In this document: positions 44,896 through 52,904 of the stretch, piece by piece | How the letters are laid out: each line of letters begins with the position of its first letter | How positions within the stretch are numbered: position 1 is the stretch's first letter | Origin: Geothrix sp. 21YS21S-2 | GTDB taxonomy: Bacteria; Acidobacteriota; Holophagae; Holophagales; Holophagaceae | Direction of reading: 5' to 3' | DNA: 64,000 nucleotides | Assembly (NCBI RefSeq): GCF_030846775.1 | Contig: NZ_CP132910.1 | Coordinates: forward strand, 4,715,001 to 4,779,000 | Translations under genes and position numbers: made by a program | The notes under the pieces: generated by a model | Told to the model about the DNA's origin: nothing | What the model saw: the letters and a program-made list of their open reading frames with translations, nothing else | Databases searched by the model: none

Positions 44896-45568
44896 GGTTG
44901 TCCTTCTCGAACTTCCAGCCGCCCACCATGGAGGAGGTGGTGCCCCGCCCCTCGATGTAGTCGTGGTAGAAGACCAGGTACACGTGCACCAGGGTGAAGA
45001 GCACGTAGAACCAGAGCATGGCGTGGTGCCACTGGCGCGTGTTCTGGTCGCCGCCCATGAAGGGCACGACCCAGGCGAAGGCCTTTCCGACGATGGAGCG
45101 GCTCATGGGGGCATACAGCCCGAACCCCGTGGCCACCTGGAACAGGAAGGCGAAGAAGGTGGCGAAGTAGATGGTCCCCGCCAGGCGGTTGTGCCCCACG
45201 TGGACGGGCCCCTTGAGCTTGGTCTGGAAGACGTCCACCTTGAGCACGTCCACGATCTCGTCGAGGTTCTTCCTGGAGGTGGGGATGAACTGCCGCCAGT
45301 CGGCGTACCGGTTGCCCACGAAGCCCCAGTAGATGCGGGCCAGGAAGTTGATGAGGAAGACGTAGCCGGCGGCGAAGTGCACGAAGCGCAGGGTGCCGAA
45401 CCAGTACTGGCCCGAGGCCTCCTGGGCGAACCCCACGTGGATGGGGTTGCCGATGAAGTAGCCCGTGACGGCCAGGGCCGTCACGGCGAAACCGTTGATC
45501 CAGTGGAAGGCCCTCACGGGCAGCTCCCACACGTACACCCGCTTGTAGGTGGCGTTGGTGGCGTGCAT
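44885..45568 (-). CDS. hyaC: [NiFe] hydrogenase b-type cytochrome subunit
   Basis: 227 residues with four membrane helices (NGFAVTALAVTGYFIGN, FAAGYVFLINFLARIYW, TIYFATFFAFLFQVATGFGLY, AMLWFYVLFTLVHVYLVFYH). Histidines in FHWINGF, RFVHF, and HHAML/LVHVYLVFYHDYIEGRG fit the two b hemes of HyaC/HupC-type subunits. It anchors the hydrogenase dimer on the periplasmic face and passes electrons to the quinone pool. The gene lies 12 bases after the large-subunit gene. Confidence 0.92.
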   Translation of the reverse strand: MHATNATYKRVYVWELPVRAFHWINGFAVTALAVTGYFIGNPIHVGFAQEASGQYWFGTLRFVHFAAGYVFLINFLARIYWGFVGNRYADWRQFIPTSRKNLDEIVDVLKVDVFQTKLKGPVHVGHNRLAGTIYFATFFAFLFQVATGFGLYAPMSRSIVGKAFAWVVPFMGGDQNTRQWHHAMLWFYVLFTLVHVYLVFYHDYIEGRGTTSSMVGGWKFEKDNRDA

Positions 45569-45580
45569 GTCCCCCTCCGC

Positions 45581-47299
45581 TCAGTTGAACTGCACCTGGT
45601 GGATCTGCTTGCCGCTGGGGTCGTAAAGGTGCACGGCGCAGGCCAGGCAGGGATCGAAGGAATGGATCGTCCGGAGGATCTCCACCGGCTGGTCCACGTT
45701 GGCCACGGGCGTCCCGATGAGGGAGGCCTCGTAGGAGGACCGCTGCCCCTTGGTGTCGCGGGGGGAGGCGTTCCAGGTGCTGGGAACGACCAGCTGGTAG
45801 TTGTCGATGGCCTTGTCCTTGATGCTGATCCAGTGGGCCAGGGCGCCGCGGGGCGCCTCGGTGAGGCCGACGCCCTCGGCCGCGGCGGGCCAGGTGTCGG
45901 GATCCCAGTGGTAGCGGGTGTGGGTTCGCACCTCGCCGTTCCTGATGTTGGCCACCAGCTCGTCGAAGAAGCCCTTCATCCAGTGGGCCACGATCTGGGT
46001 CTCCACGCCCCGCGCCGCGGTGCGGCCCAGGGTGGAGAAGAGGGCGGTGACGGGCACGTCGAGCTTGCCGAGCACGACGCCCACCAGCTCCTTCACGTCC
46101 GTGTTCCCCTTGGCGTAGGCCACCAGCATGCGGGCCAGGGGACCCACTTCCATGGGGTGCTCCTTCCACCGCGGGGTCTTCAGCCAGGAGTACTTCCCTT
46201 CGACGTTGAGCTGGTCGTAGGGCGGCTTGGGCCCGGTGTAGTTGAACTCGGTCTCGCCCCTGAAGGGATGCAGGCCGACCTCGTCGCCGCCGCCGTACTT
46301 GTACCAGGAGTGGGAGATGTATTCCCTGATCTCCTTCTCGTCCTTGCCGTTGACCTCATGGACCTCGTTGAGGTTGCGGCCCAGGATGGCGCCGCGGGGC
46401 AGCAGGTAGGAGCCCACGTCCCGGATGCCCCGGGTGGGCAGGTCGCCGTAGGCCAGGTAGTTCTCCAGCCCTCCGCCGATGGCGGCCCAGTCCTTGTAGA
46501 AGCCGGCGATGGCCAGGAGGTCGGGCACGTACACCTGTTCCACGAAGGTGATGGCGTCCTTGATGAGGCTGGCCACGTGATTGAGGCGTTCGGTGTTGAT
46601 GGCGTTGACCTCGTCGATGTTGAACGAGCAGGGGACGCCGCCCACCAGGTAGTTGGGGTGGGGGTTCTTGCCGCCGAAGATGGCGTGGATCTTGACGATC
46701 TCCTTCTGCCATTCGAGGGCGTCCAGGTAGTGGGACACGGCGATGAGGTTCACTTCCGGCGGGAGCTTGTAGGCCTTGTGGCCCCAGTAGCCGTTGGCGA
46801 AGATCCCCAGCTGGCCGCTCTCCACGTACTTCTTCAGGCGCGTCTGCACCGCGGCGAAGTGGCCGGGGTTGGACCTGGGCCAGGCGGACAGGGACTGGGC
46901 GATCTTCGAGGCCGCGACGGGATCGGCCTTGAGCATGCTCACCACGTCCACCCAGTCCAGTGCGTGCAGGTGGTAGAAGTGGACCACGTGGTCCTGGACG
47001 AACTGGGCGCAGAACATGAGGTTGCGCACCAGCTCGGCGTTCCTGGGAACCTCGATGCCCAGGGCGTCCTCGACGCTCCGGCAGCTGGCCAGGGCGTGGA
47101 CCGTGGTGCATACGCCGCAGACCCGCTCGGTGAAGGCCCAGGCGTCGCGGGGATCGCGGCCCTTGAGGATCTTCTCGATGCCCCGGACCATGGTGCCGGC
47201 GCTGAAGGCGTCCTTGACGACGCCGTTCTCCACCACCGCCTCGATGCGGAGATGGCCCTCGATGCGGGTGACAGGATCGATGACGATGCGCTTGCTCAT
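45581..47299 (-). CDS. hyaB: [NiFe] hydrogenase large subunit
   Basis: 572 residues from ATG 47299, which overlaps the small-subunit stop (TGATG). The Ni-binding motifs are complete: L1 RVCGVCTTVHAL with Cys61 and Cys64, and L2 FDPCLACAVH near the C-terminus. After that His the precursor has a 15-residue tail (LYDPSGKQIHQVQFN) to be cut by the maturation protease. Together with the small subunit this is a group 1 membrane-bound uptake hydrogenase, oxidising H2 in the periplasm. The large subunit has no signal of its own and is exported with the Tat-signal-bearing small subunit. Confidence 0.96.
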   Translation of the reverse strand: MSKRIVIDPVTRIEGHLRIEAVVENGVVKDAFSAGTMVRGIEKILKGRDPRDAWAFTERVCGVCTTVHALASCRSVEDALGIEVPRNAELVRNLMFCAQFVQDHVVHFYHLHALDWVDVVSMLKADPVAASKIAQSLSAWPRSNPGHFAAVQTRLKKYVESGQLGIFANGYWGHKAYKLPPEVNLIAVSHYLDALEWQKEIVKIHAIFGGKNPHPNYLVGGVPCSFNIDEVNAINTERLNHVASLIKDAITFVEQVYVPDLLAIAGFYKDWAAIGGGLENYLAYGDLPTRGIRDVGSYLLPRGAILGRNLNEVHEVNGKDEKEIREYISHSWYKYGGGDEVGLHPFRGETEFNYTGPKPPYDQLNVEGKYSWLKTPRWKEHPMEVGPLARMLVAYAKGNTDVKELVGVVLGKLDVPVTALFSTLGRTAARGVETQIVAHWMKGFFDELVANIRNGEVRTHTRYHWDPDTWPAAAEGVGLTEAPRGALAHWISIKDKAIDNYQLVVPSTWNASPRDTKGQRSSYEASLIGTPVANVDQPVEILRTIHSFDPCLACAVHLYDPSGKQIHQVQFN

Positions 47300-48420
47300 C
47301 ACTTGGCCCCTTCGTCTTCAGTCTGGCCCGCGGGAGAGGATTCCTTCACCGTCTCGGCGATGAGGGGGCGCTTCCGGATGTTGGTGGTGACGGCGTGGGC
47401 CGCGACCCCCACCGCGACTCCGATGCCCAGCCCCAGGCCGATGGTGTCGGCGGTGGATTCGATGCCGAAGCCCGGCGTGCTGGGCAGGTGCCGGTAGAAG
47501 GGGCCGTTGTCCCAGAACCCGTTCTCCGAGCAGCCGATGCAGCCGTGGCCGGACTGGATCGGGTAGCTGACGCCCCCGTTCCACCTGGTCACCGAGCACG
47601 CGTTGTAGGTCACCGGACCCCGGCAGCCCATGCGGAACAGGCAGTAGCCCTTGCGCGCGCCCTCGTCGTCCCAGGCGTCCACGAAGAGTCCGGCGTCGTA
47701 GTAGGGGCGGCGGTAGCAGGTGTCGTGCACCCGGCGCCCGTAGAACTCCTTGGGGCGGCCCAGGGCGTCCAGCTCGGGCCCGCGCCCGAACATGAGGATG
47801 TGGGTCACCACCGCGGCCATGACGTCGGCGATCGGGGGGCATCCCGGTACGTTGATCACGGGCTTTCCTACCAGCCTGGAGATGGCCGTGGCGTTCGTGG
47901 GGTTGGGCTTTGCGGCCTGGACGCAGCCGAAGGAGGCGCAGTTGCCCCAGGCGATGATGGCCGCGGCGTCCCGGGCGGCCTTCCTGAGGATCTCCTCGGC
48001 GCTCTCGCCGGCGATGCAGCAGTAGGCCCCGTCCGCGCCGGTGGGCACCGAGCCCTCCACCAGAAGGATGTACTTGCCCGCATAGTTCTTCATGGTGTCG
48101 TGCAGGCACTTCTCGGCCGCGGTGCCCGCGGCGGCCTGGAGGGTCTGGGTGTAGTCGAGGGAGATGGCGTCCAGGAGCACGTCGGCCACCACCGGGTGGG
48201 AGCCGCGGATGAAGGACTCGCTGCAGCAGGTGCACTCCTGGAAGTGGAGCCACACCACCGGAGGCCGGCCCTTCTTCTCGAAGGTGGCCGCCACCGCCGC
48301 GGTGGCCTGCGTGCCCAGTCCCGCCGCCACGGCCGCGAATCCGCAGAACTCCATGAACTCCCGGCGGCTATAGCCCTTCTCCTTCATGGTCTCCCACAGG
48401 GATTCCCGTGAAACAGACAT
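47299..48420 (-). CDS. hyaA: [NiFe] hydrogenase small subunit, O2-tolerant type signature
   Basis: 373 residues from ATG 48420 (AGGAGG upstream). Tat signal with Arg19-Arg20 in SRREFMEF. Fe-S cluster cysteines: Cys63, Cys65 and Cys66 in ECTCCSES, Cys161 and Cys166 in WGNCASFGC, and Cys194 in VPGCPP. By position these correspond to Cys17/19/20/115/120/149 of E. coli Hyd-1, i.e. both extra cysteines of the [4Fe-3S] proximal cluster that gives oxygen tolerance are present. Medial and distal cluster ligands follow (HDTCYRRP, GCIGCSENGFW). A C-terminal membrane helix (TIGLGLGIGVAVGVAAHAV) anchors it. Heads the operon hyaA-B-C-D. Confidence 0.95.
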   Translation of the reverse strand: MSVSRESLWETMKEKGYSRREFMEFCGFAAVAAGLGTQATAAVAATFEKKGRPPVVWLHFQECTCCSESFIRGSHPVVADVLLDAISLDYTQTLQAAAGTAAEKCLHDTMKNYAGKYILLVEGSVPTGADGAYCCIAGESAEEILRKAARDAAAIIAWGNCASFGCVQAAKPNPTNATAISRLVGKPVINVPGCPPIADVMAAVVTHILMFGRGPELDALGRPKEFYGRRVHDTCYRRPYYDAGLFVDAWDDEGARKGYCLFRMGCRGPVTYNACSVTRWNGGVSYPIQSGHGCIGCSENGFWDNGPFYRHLPSTPGFGIESTADTIGLGLGIGVAVGVAAHAVTTNIRKRPLIAETVKESSPAGQTEDEGAK

Positions 48421-48708
48421 GCAGCCTCCTCTGGTGTTGAGATTGAGACCCGGTCTTATAAATCATTCAATTAGAAGTGGAAACTCGAGGAATGGTAGTG
48501 CGACCTGTGGCGAAGTCAACACAAAGAGCACGCATTTGGTGTGAATTAGTTAACACAAATATTTTGTTATATTTAATTCAAATCTGGCCCTGTGCCGGCG
48601 GAAGGTCCCGGGGAATTGGGCGCCCTCGCCCCTTCCCCTCCGCGCAGGGAGAAGATCAAGATTGGGCATATAAACCCAATCAAGATCCGACAGCCGGAAA
48701 GGCGTCCG
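48421..48708. promoter_or_regulatory. divergent region between hydrogenase operon and membrane kinase
   Basis: 288 bases with an AT-rich centre (about 48535-48590: GTTAACACAAATATTTTG). Near the kinase start there is an inverted repeat GATTGGG / CCCAATC (48660-48681) whose 8-base loop contains TATAAA, a possible -10 box; a repressor site overlapping the kinase promoter would fit. No clear -35 seen. Confidence 0.4.
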
Positions 48709-50427
48709 ATGATCCCCCGCCTCGAGTCCCTCAAAGAGCGCCTGCTCCCGGACCGCACCCTGGGCCTTGAGCAGCGCTTCTTCCAGGGGCTCTGCCTCCT
48801 CGCGGCCCTGGTCTCGATCTTCGTGGTCATCCCCCTGGACCTCTTCCAGGACCTCGGTCCGTGGGTGGACGCGGTGAGCCTGTGCTTCGGCGTGGTGTCC
48901 CTGGCCATCTACTGGGAGGCGCGGCAGGGCCGCTACCTGAAGAAGACCATGCTGTTCTCCTACGTGGCGTGCCTCGACCTGCTGTGGTTCCCCAACGGCG
49001 GCTCCCAGGGCAGCGTCGGGCTCCATTTCTTCGAGGCCGGGCTGGGACTGGTCCTGTTCTTCAGGGGGCGTTTCCGGTATGCCGGCATCGCCCTGCTGGT
49101 GGCCAACGTCACGGCCCTGCTCCTGGCGGAGCGGGCCTGGCCGGACCTGGCCTACCCCTTCCGCTGGCCTTCCGGACGGCTCCTGGACCTCACCACGGGC
49201 TATGCCATCTCCCTCCTCGTGTGCTCCCTGATGCTCGGGTACGTCCTGGGCGGGCTGGACCGGGAGCAGGCGAGGCTGCGCCAGGCCCTGGAGGACAGCC
49301 GGAGGGCCGAGGCGGAACTGGCGGAGTCCCGGGCCCGGCTGTTCCAGGCGCAGAAGATGGAGAGCCTCGGCAGCCTCGCGGGAGGCATCGCCCACGACAT
49401 GAACAACGTCCTGGGCGCGATCCTGGGCCTGGCCTCGGTGTACGAGCACAGGGCGCTGCCGGGCTCGGACCAGGCGCGGGACATGGGGACGATCCGCCTC
49501 GCCTGCGAACGCGGCGGAAGCATGGTCAAGGGCCTCCTGGGGTTCGCCCGGAAGGGCGTGCCGGAGGAGCGGGACGTGGACCTGAACGCCCTGGCCCGGG
49601 AGCAGATCGCACTGCTGGAGAGGACCACCCTCCGGCGGGTGATCCTCGAGACCGATCTGGGCGACGGCATCCGCCAGGTCCGGGGGGACCCGGCGGCCCT
49701 GGGGCTGGCCCTGATGAACATCTGCCTCAACGCCGTGGACGCCATGCCCGGCGGGGGTTCCCTGCTGATCCGCACCTTCAACGGCCCGGAGGGGACCGTG
49801 ATCCTCGAAGTGGCCGACACGGGGACCGGGATGCCTCCGGACGTCCTGGCGCGGGCCATGGATCCCTTCTTCACAACCAAGCCCCAAGGGCAGGGCACGG
49901 GGCTGGGCCTTTCCATCGCCTTCGCGACCCTCGCGGCCCACAAGGGGAGCCTGGACATCCAGAGCCGGCCGGGACGAGGCACCCAGGTGCGCCTGCGCCT
50001 TCCGGGCCTGGAGACCGCCCTCCCCGGAGCGCCGGCGGCAGGGGCCCTCGGGCCCTCCCGGCGGCCCCTGAAGGTGCTCGTGGTGGACGACGACGAGCTG
50101 GTGCGGGAGTCCCTGGAGGCGCTCCTTGAGGCCCTGGGCCACGCCTGCGCCCTCGCGGAAGGGGGCGAGGCGGCCCTTGCCACGCTCGAAGCCGGCCTGC
50201 GCCCGGACGTGGTGCTCCTGGACATGAACATGCCCGGACTGGACGGGGGGGCCACCCTGCCGCGTCTCCGCCTCATCGAGCCGGACGTCCCGGTCCTCCT
50301 GGTCACGGGGAGGGTGGACCAGAACGCCCTGGACCTGGTGGCCTCCCACACCGGCGTCTCGCTGCTGGGCAAGCCCTTCGGCATCCGGGACCTCCAGGCG
50401 CACCTGGACGCGCGCACCGCCGGATAG
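48709..50427 (+). CDS. membrane-bound hybrid histidine kinase
   Basis: 572 residues from ATG 48709 (GGAAAGG eight bases upstream; in-frame upstream codons exist but lack support). About six membrane helices in the first 200 residues form the sensor (FFQGLCLLAALVSIFVVIPL, VDAVSLCFGVVSLAIYW, YAISLLVCSLMLGYVLGG). A coiled linker leads to the kinase core with H-box AGGIAHDMNNVLGAILG, NICLNAVDAMPGGG, VADTGTGMP and TGLGLSIA. A C-terminal receiver has its Asp in VVLLDMNMPGLDG. It is divergent from the hydrogenase operon, a frequent arrangement for regulators of uptake hydrogenases, but a link to H2 sensing is only inference. Confidence 0.86.
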   Translation: MIPRLESLKERLLPDRTLGLEQRFFQGLCLLAALVSIFVVIPLDLFQDLGPWVDAVSLCFGVVSLAIYWEARQGRYLKKTMLFSYVACLDLLWFPNGGSQGSVGLHFFEAGLGLVLFFRGRFRYAGIALLVANVTALLLAERAWPDLAYPFRWPSGRLLDLTTGYAISLLVCSLMLGYVLGGLDREQARLRQALEDSRRAEAELAESRARLFQAQKMESLGSLAGGIAHDMNNVLGAILGLASVYEHRALPGSDQARDMGTIRLACERGGSMVKGLLGFARKGVPEERDVDLNALAREQIALLERTTLRRVILETDLGDGIRQVRGDPAALGLALMNICLNAVDAMPGGGSLLIRTFNGPEGTVILEVADTGTGMPPDVLARAMDPFFTTKPQGQGTGLGLSIAFATLAAHKGSLDIQSRPGRGTQVRLRLPGLETALPGAPAAGALGPSRRPLKVLVVDDDELVRESLEALLEALGHACALAEGGEAALATLEAGLRPDVVLLDMNMPGLDGGATLPRLRLIEPDVPVLLVTGRVDQNALDLVASHTGVSLLGKPFGIRDLQAHLDARTAG

Positions 50428-50460
50428 GCTAGAATCGGGAAGCCTCGAAAGGACCTCCCC

Positions 50461-51006
50461 GTGCCCCGCATGCCCCTGCTCCCAGCCGTTCTCGTGGCCC
50501 TGGCGGCCAGCCCCCTCCTCCACGCGCAGGCCCGCCCCGCCCAGGAGCTCCTCAAGGAGGCCCAGGCCGCGGCCGCGGGCCGGACGGTCCTGGTGGCCTT
50601 CCACGCCTCCTGGTGCGGCTGGTGCCGGCGCCTGGAGGCCGTACTGGCCCGCCCCGCGGTGAAGGCGGTCATGGACCGCCACTTCGTCACCCAGTGGCTG
50701 ACCATCCAGGAGCGGGGACCGAAGAAGGAGCTGGACAACCCCGGCGCCGCCGAGCTGTACGCCACCTGGACCGGCGGCGTGAAGACCGGGATCCCCTTCT
50801 ACCTGGTGCTGGACGGCAAGGGCGCGCCGCGCTCCACCTCCATCCGCCCCATCGCCGGCGGCCCCGCCGAGAACATCGGCTATCCCGGCAGCCCCGCGGA
50901 GATCCAGGCCTTCGTCTCGCTGCTCAAGGACGGCGCCCCCGGCCTGACCCAGGCCGAGATGGAGATCCTCGCGGCCGAACTGGACGCCGCGAAGCCGGTG
51001 AAGTGA
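50461..51006 (+). CDS. periplasmic thioredoxin-like protein
   Basis: 181 residues from GTG 50461 (AAGGA seven bases upstream; an ATG three codons later is an alternative). Signal peptide (LLPAVLVALAASPLLHAQA), then a thioredoxin fold with active site WCGWC in LVAFHASWCGWCRRLEAVL. The following TWTGGVKTGIPFYLVLDGKG supplies the cis-Pro region. It resembles DUF255/thioredoxin_7-like periplasmic reductases. It is probably a disulfide reductase or isomerase; partner unknown. Its stop overlaps the ATG of the acetyltransferase gene. Confidence 0.82.
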   Translation: MPRMPLLPAVLVALAASPLLHAQARPAQELLKEAQAAAAGRTVLVAFHASWCGWCRRLEAVLARPAVKAVMDRHFVTQWLTIQERGPKKELDNPGAAELYATWTGGVKTGIPFYLVLDGKGAPRSTSIRPIAGGPAENIGYPGSPAEIQAFVSLLKDGAPGLTQAEMEILAAELDAAKPVK

Positions 51007-51482
51007 TGCTCACCCTGCGTCCCGCCGCCCCCGGGGACATCCCCCTCATCCTCGCCTACGTGCGGGAGCTGGCCCTGTACGAGAAGGCCCCCGAGAAGGC
51101 CGTGGCCACGGATGCCGACATGCGCGGGGCGATCTTCGGGGAGCACCCCTACGCCTGGGTGATCCTGGCCGAGTGGGAGGGCCGCCCCGCCGGCTTCGCC
51201 CTGTGGTTCTACAACTTCAGCACCTGGGAGGGGAAGCCTTCGCTCTACCTGGAGGACCTCTTCGTGAGGCCCGAGTTCCGTGGCCACGGGATCGGCAAGG
51301 CCCTCCTGAAGCGCCTCGCCGCCATCGCCCTCGAGAAGGGCTGCACGCGCTACATGTGGGCCGTCCTGGACTGGAACCAGCCCTCCATCGACTTCTACGA
51401 GCGCCAGGGAGCCAAGGTGATGCGGGAATGGCTGCACTGCCGGGTCGAGGGCGAGGCACTGGAAAGACTGGCCAGGGAATAG
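51006..51482 (+). CDS. GNAT-family N-acetyltransferase (SSAT-like)
   Basis: 158 residues from ATG 51006, overlapping the previous stop by one base. The acetyl-CoA binding motif is LEDLFVRPEFRGHGIGKALL (R-G-x-G-x-G/A at RGHGIG), with FALWFYNFSTWEGKPSLY before and YMWAVLDWNQPSIDFYERQG after. This pattern is closest to the diamine/thialysine acetyltransferase group (SSAT-like), which acetylates polyamines or lysine analogues. Cytoplasmic. The gene ends just before a very long hairpin (51484-51569). Confidence 0.83.
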   Translation: MLTLRPAAPGDIPLILAYVRELALYEKAPEKAVATDADMRGAIFGEHPYAWVILAEWEGRPAGFALWFYNFSTWEGKPSLYLEDLFVRPEFRGHGIGKALLKRLAAIALEKGCTRYMWAVLDWNQPSIDFYERQGAKVMREWLHCRVEGEALERLARE

Positions 51483-51483
51483 C

Positions 51484-51569
51484 CCTTCCTCGGCGATCCT
51501 CGGCCCCTCGGCCACCTCGGCGGAATGCATCGCCGAGGTGGCCGAGGGGCCGAGGACCGCCAAGGAAGG
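51484..51569. repeat. very long inverted repeat between convergent genes
   Basis: Two 39-base arms (51484-51522 and 51531-51569) around an 8-base loop, with about three mispairs at the junction of CGGCGAT and ACCGCCA. The arms are built of repeats of CTCGGC. Situated exactly between the stop codons of the acetyltransferase and ubiX genes, it can act as a two-way terminator, but it is far longer than needed. Confidence 0.85.
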
Positions 51570-51582
51570 CAGGGAGGGCGGT

Positions 51583-52152
51583 TCAGCCCTTCCATCTCCG
51601 GAAATGGGCGTATTCCATGCCGAACTCCGCCATCACCTTGCCCACCAGGTGGTCCTCCATGTCCTCAACGGACGCGGGACCGTGGTAGGAGGTGAGGACG
51701 GGCGGCATGATCACGACGCCCATCTTCGCCAGTTCGAGCATGTTCTTCAGGTGGATGACGCTGAGAGGCGTCTCCCGGGCCATGAGAACCAGCTTGCGGC
51801 GCTCCTTGAGGGTCACGTCGGCGGCGCGCAGGAGGAGGTTCTCGGAATAGCCGTGGGCGATGCCGGCCACCGTCTTCATGCTGCAGGGGATGACCACCAT
51901 GCCTTCGGTGCGGTAGGTGCCGCTGGCGATGGTGGCGCCGATGTTCCTCACGTCGTGGGTGCGGGTGGCCAGCGCCTCCAGCTCCCTCTGGGGCAGGTGG
52001 AGCTCGTGCTCCAGGGTGCGGCGGGCGCCGTCGGTGGTGACCAGGTCGGTCTCCCAGCCATCCTGCTCCCGCATCGCGTGCAGGAGCCGGATGGCCAGGT
52101 TCGCGCAGCTGGCGCCGCTGATGCCCACCACGAGGCGCTTGGGACCGGTCAT
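51583..52152 (-). CDS. ubiX: UbiX-type flavin prenyltransferase
   Basis: 189 residues. The N-terminal LVVGISGASCANLAIRLLHAM is the FMN-binding start of the UbiX/Pad1 family, and VVIPCSMKTVAGIAHGYSENLLLRA and LVLMARETPLSVIHLKNML match the phosphate and prenyl-phosphate binding segments. It makes prenylated FMN, the cofactor of UbiD decarboxylases; a ubiD gene lies two genes upstream. One base separates it from the DUF554 gene, so ubiD-DUF554-ubiX is one operon. Confidence 0.94.
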   Translation of the reverse strand: MTGPKRLVVGISGASCANLAIRLLHAMREQDGWETDLVTTDGARRTLEHELHLPQRELEALATRTHDVRNIGATIASGTYRTEGMVVIPCSMKTVAGIAHGYSENLLLRAADVTLKERRKLVLMARETPLSVIHLKNMLELAKMGVVIMPPVLTSYHGPASVEDMEDHLVGKVMAEFGMEYAHFRRWKG

Positions 52153-52153
52153 C

Positions 52154-52870
52154 CTAGTGCACCATGAACCGCACCCACAGGGCGCTGATGGGCATGGCGA
52201 TGAAGAGCGCCGGGAGCATGTTCGCCACCGAGAAGGGCTTGATGCCCGCGATGCGGAAGCCCGTGGCGACCATGATGAGGCCGCCGCAGGCGGAGAAGTC
52301 CGCGATCATGAAGGGCGTGGTCATGGGCAGGATCTTGGTGGCGAGCAGGAAGAGGCTGCCCTGGATGACGAACTGCGGGATCGCCAGGGTGGCCACGGAA
52401 TAGCCCAGGGCCGTGGCGAAGATGGCCGCGGTGAAGAGGTCCAGGAAGGACTTCACCATGAGCAGGGAGGTGTCCCCGGTCATGCCCTCGTTCATGGCCC
52501 CGAAGATGCCGGTGCCGCTGGCGCAGAAGAGCACCAGGATGGCCACGAACTTGCCGAGGAACTCCTCGTGGGTGATGCCCTCGGCGGGCTTGGCGAACTT
52601 GTCGATGAAGCCGCGGGTCTTGCTGGCGAGCTTCATGATGTAGTCCTCCAGGTGGAGGAGCTCGCCGATGGCGGTGCCCACCAGGAGGGCTAGGATCACC
52701 GCGGGGAGGAACTTGACCTTGACGATCATGGCGATGCCCAGGCCCATGGAGGACACCCCGAAGACCAGGGGCATCTTGGTGCGCAGGTTCTCGCTGATCT
52801 TGTTGCCCATGGAGGCGCCGGTGAGGCTGCCGAGGACCACGGACGCGCCGTTGACGAAAGGACCGATCAT
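52154..52870 (-). CDS. DUF554 membrane protein
   Basis: 238 residues from ATG 52870 (GGAG upstream), about seven hydrophobic segments, with VNGASVVLGSLTGASMG at the start, and FCASGTGIFGAMNEGMTGD in the middle, which are recognisable DUF554 (YdfK/YqgA-like) landmarks. The family is uncharacterised and often described as putative transporters. Here it is embedded between ubiD and ubiX, so import of the acid substrate or export of the decarboxylated product is a reasonable guess. It starts 34 bases after ubiD ends. Confidence 0.82.
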   Translation of the reverse strand: MIGPFVNGASVVLGSLTGASMGNKISENLRTKMPLVFGVSSMGLGIAMIVKVKFLPAVILALLVGTAIGELLHLEDYIMKLASKTRGFIDKFAKPAEGITHEEFLGKFVAILVLFCASGTGIFGAMNEGMTGDTSLLMVKSFLDLFTAAIFATALGYSVATLAIPQFVIQGSLFLLATKILPMTTPFMIADFSACGGLIMVATGFRIAGIKPFSVANMLPALFIAMPISALWVRFMVH

Positions 52871-52904
52871 ATGTGCTCCGGAAGAAGGTGGGTTGCGGGT
52901 CGGC

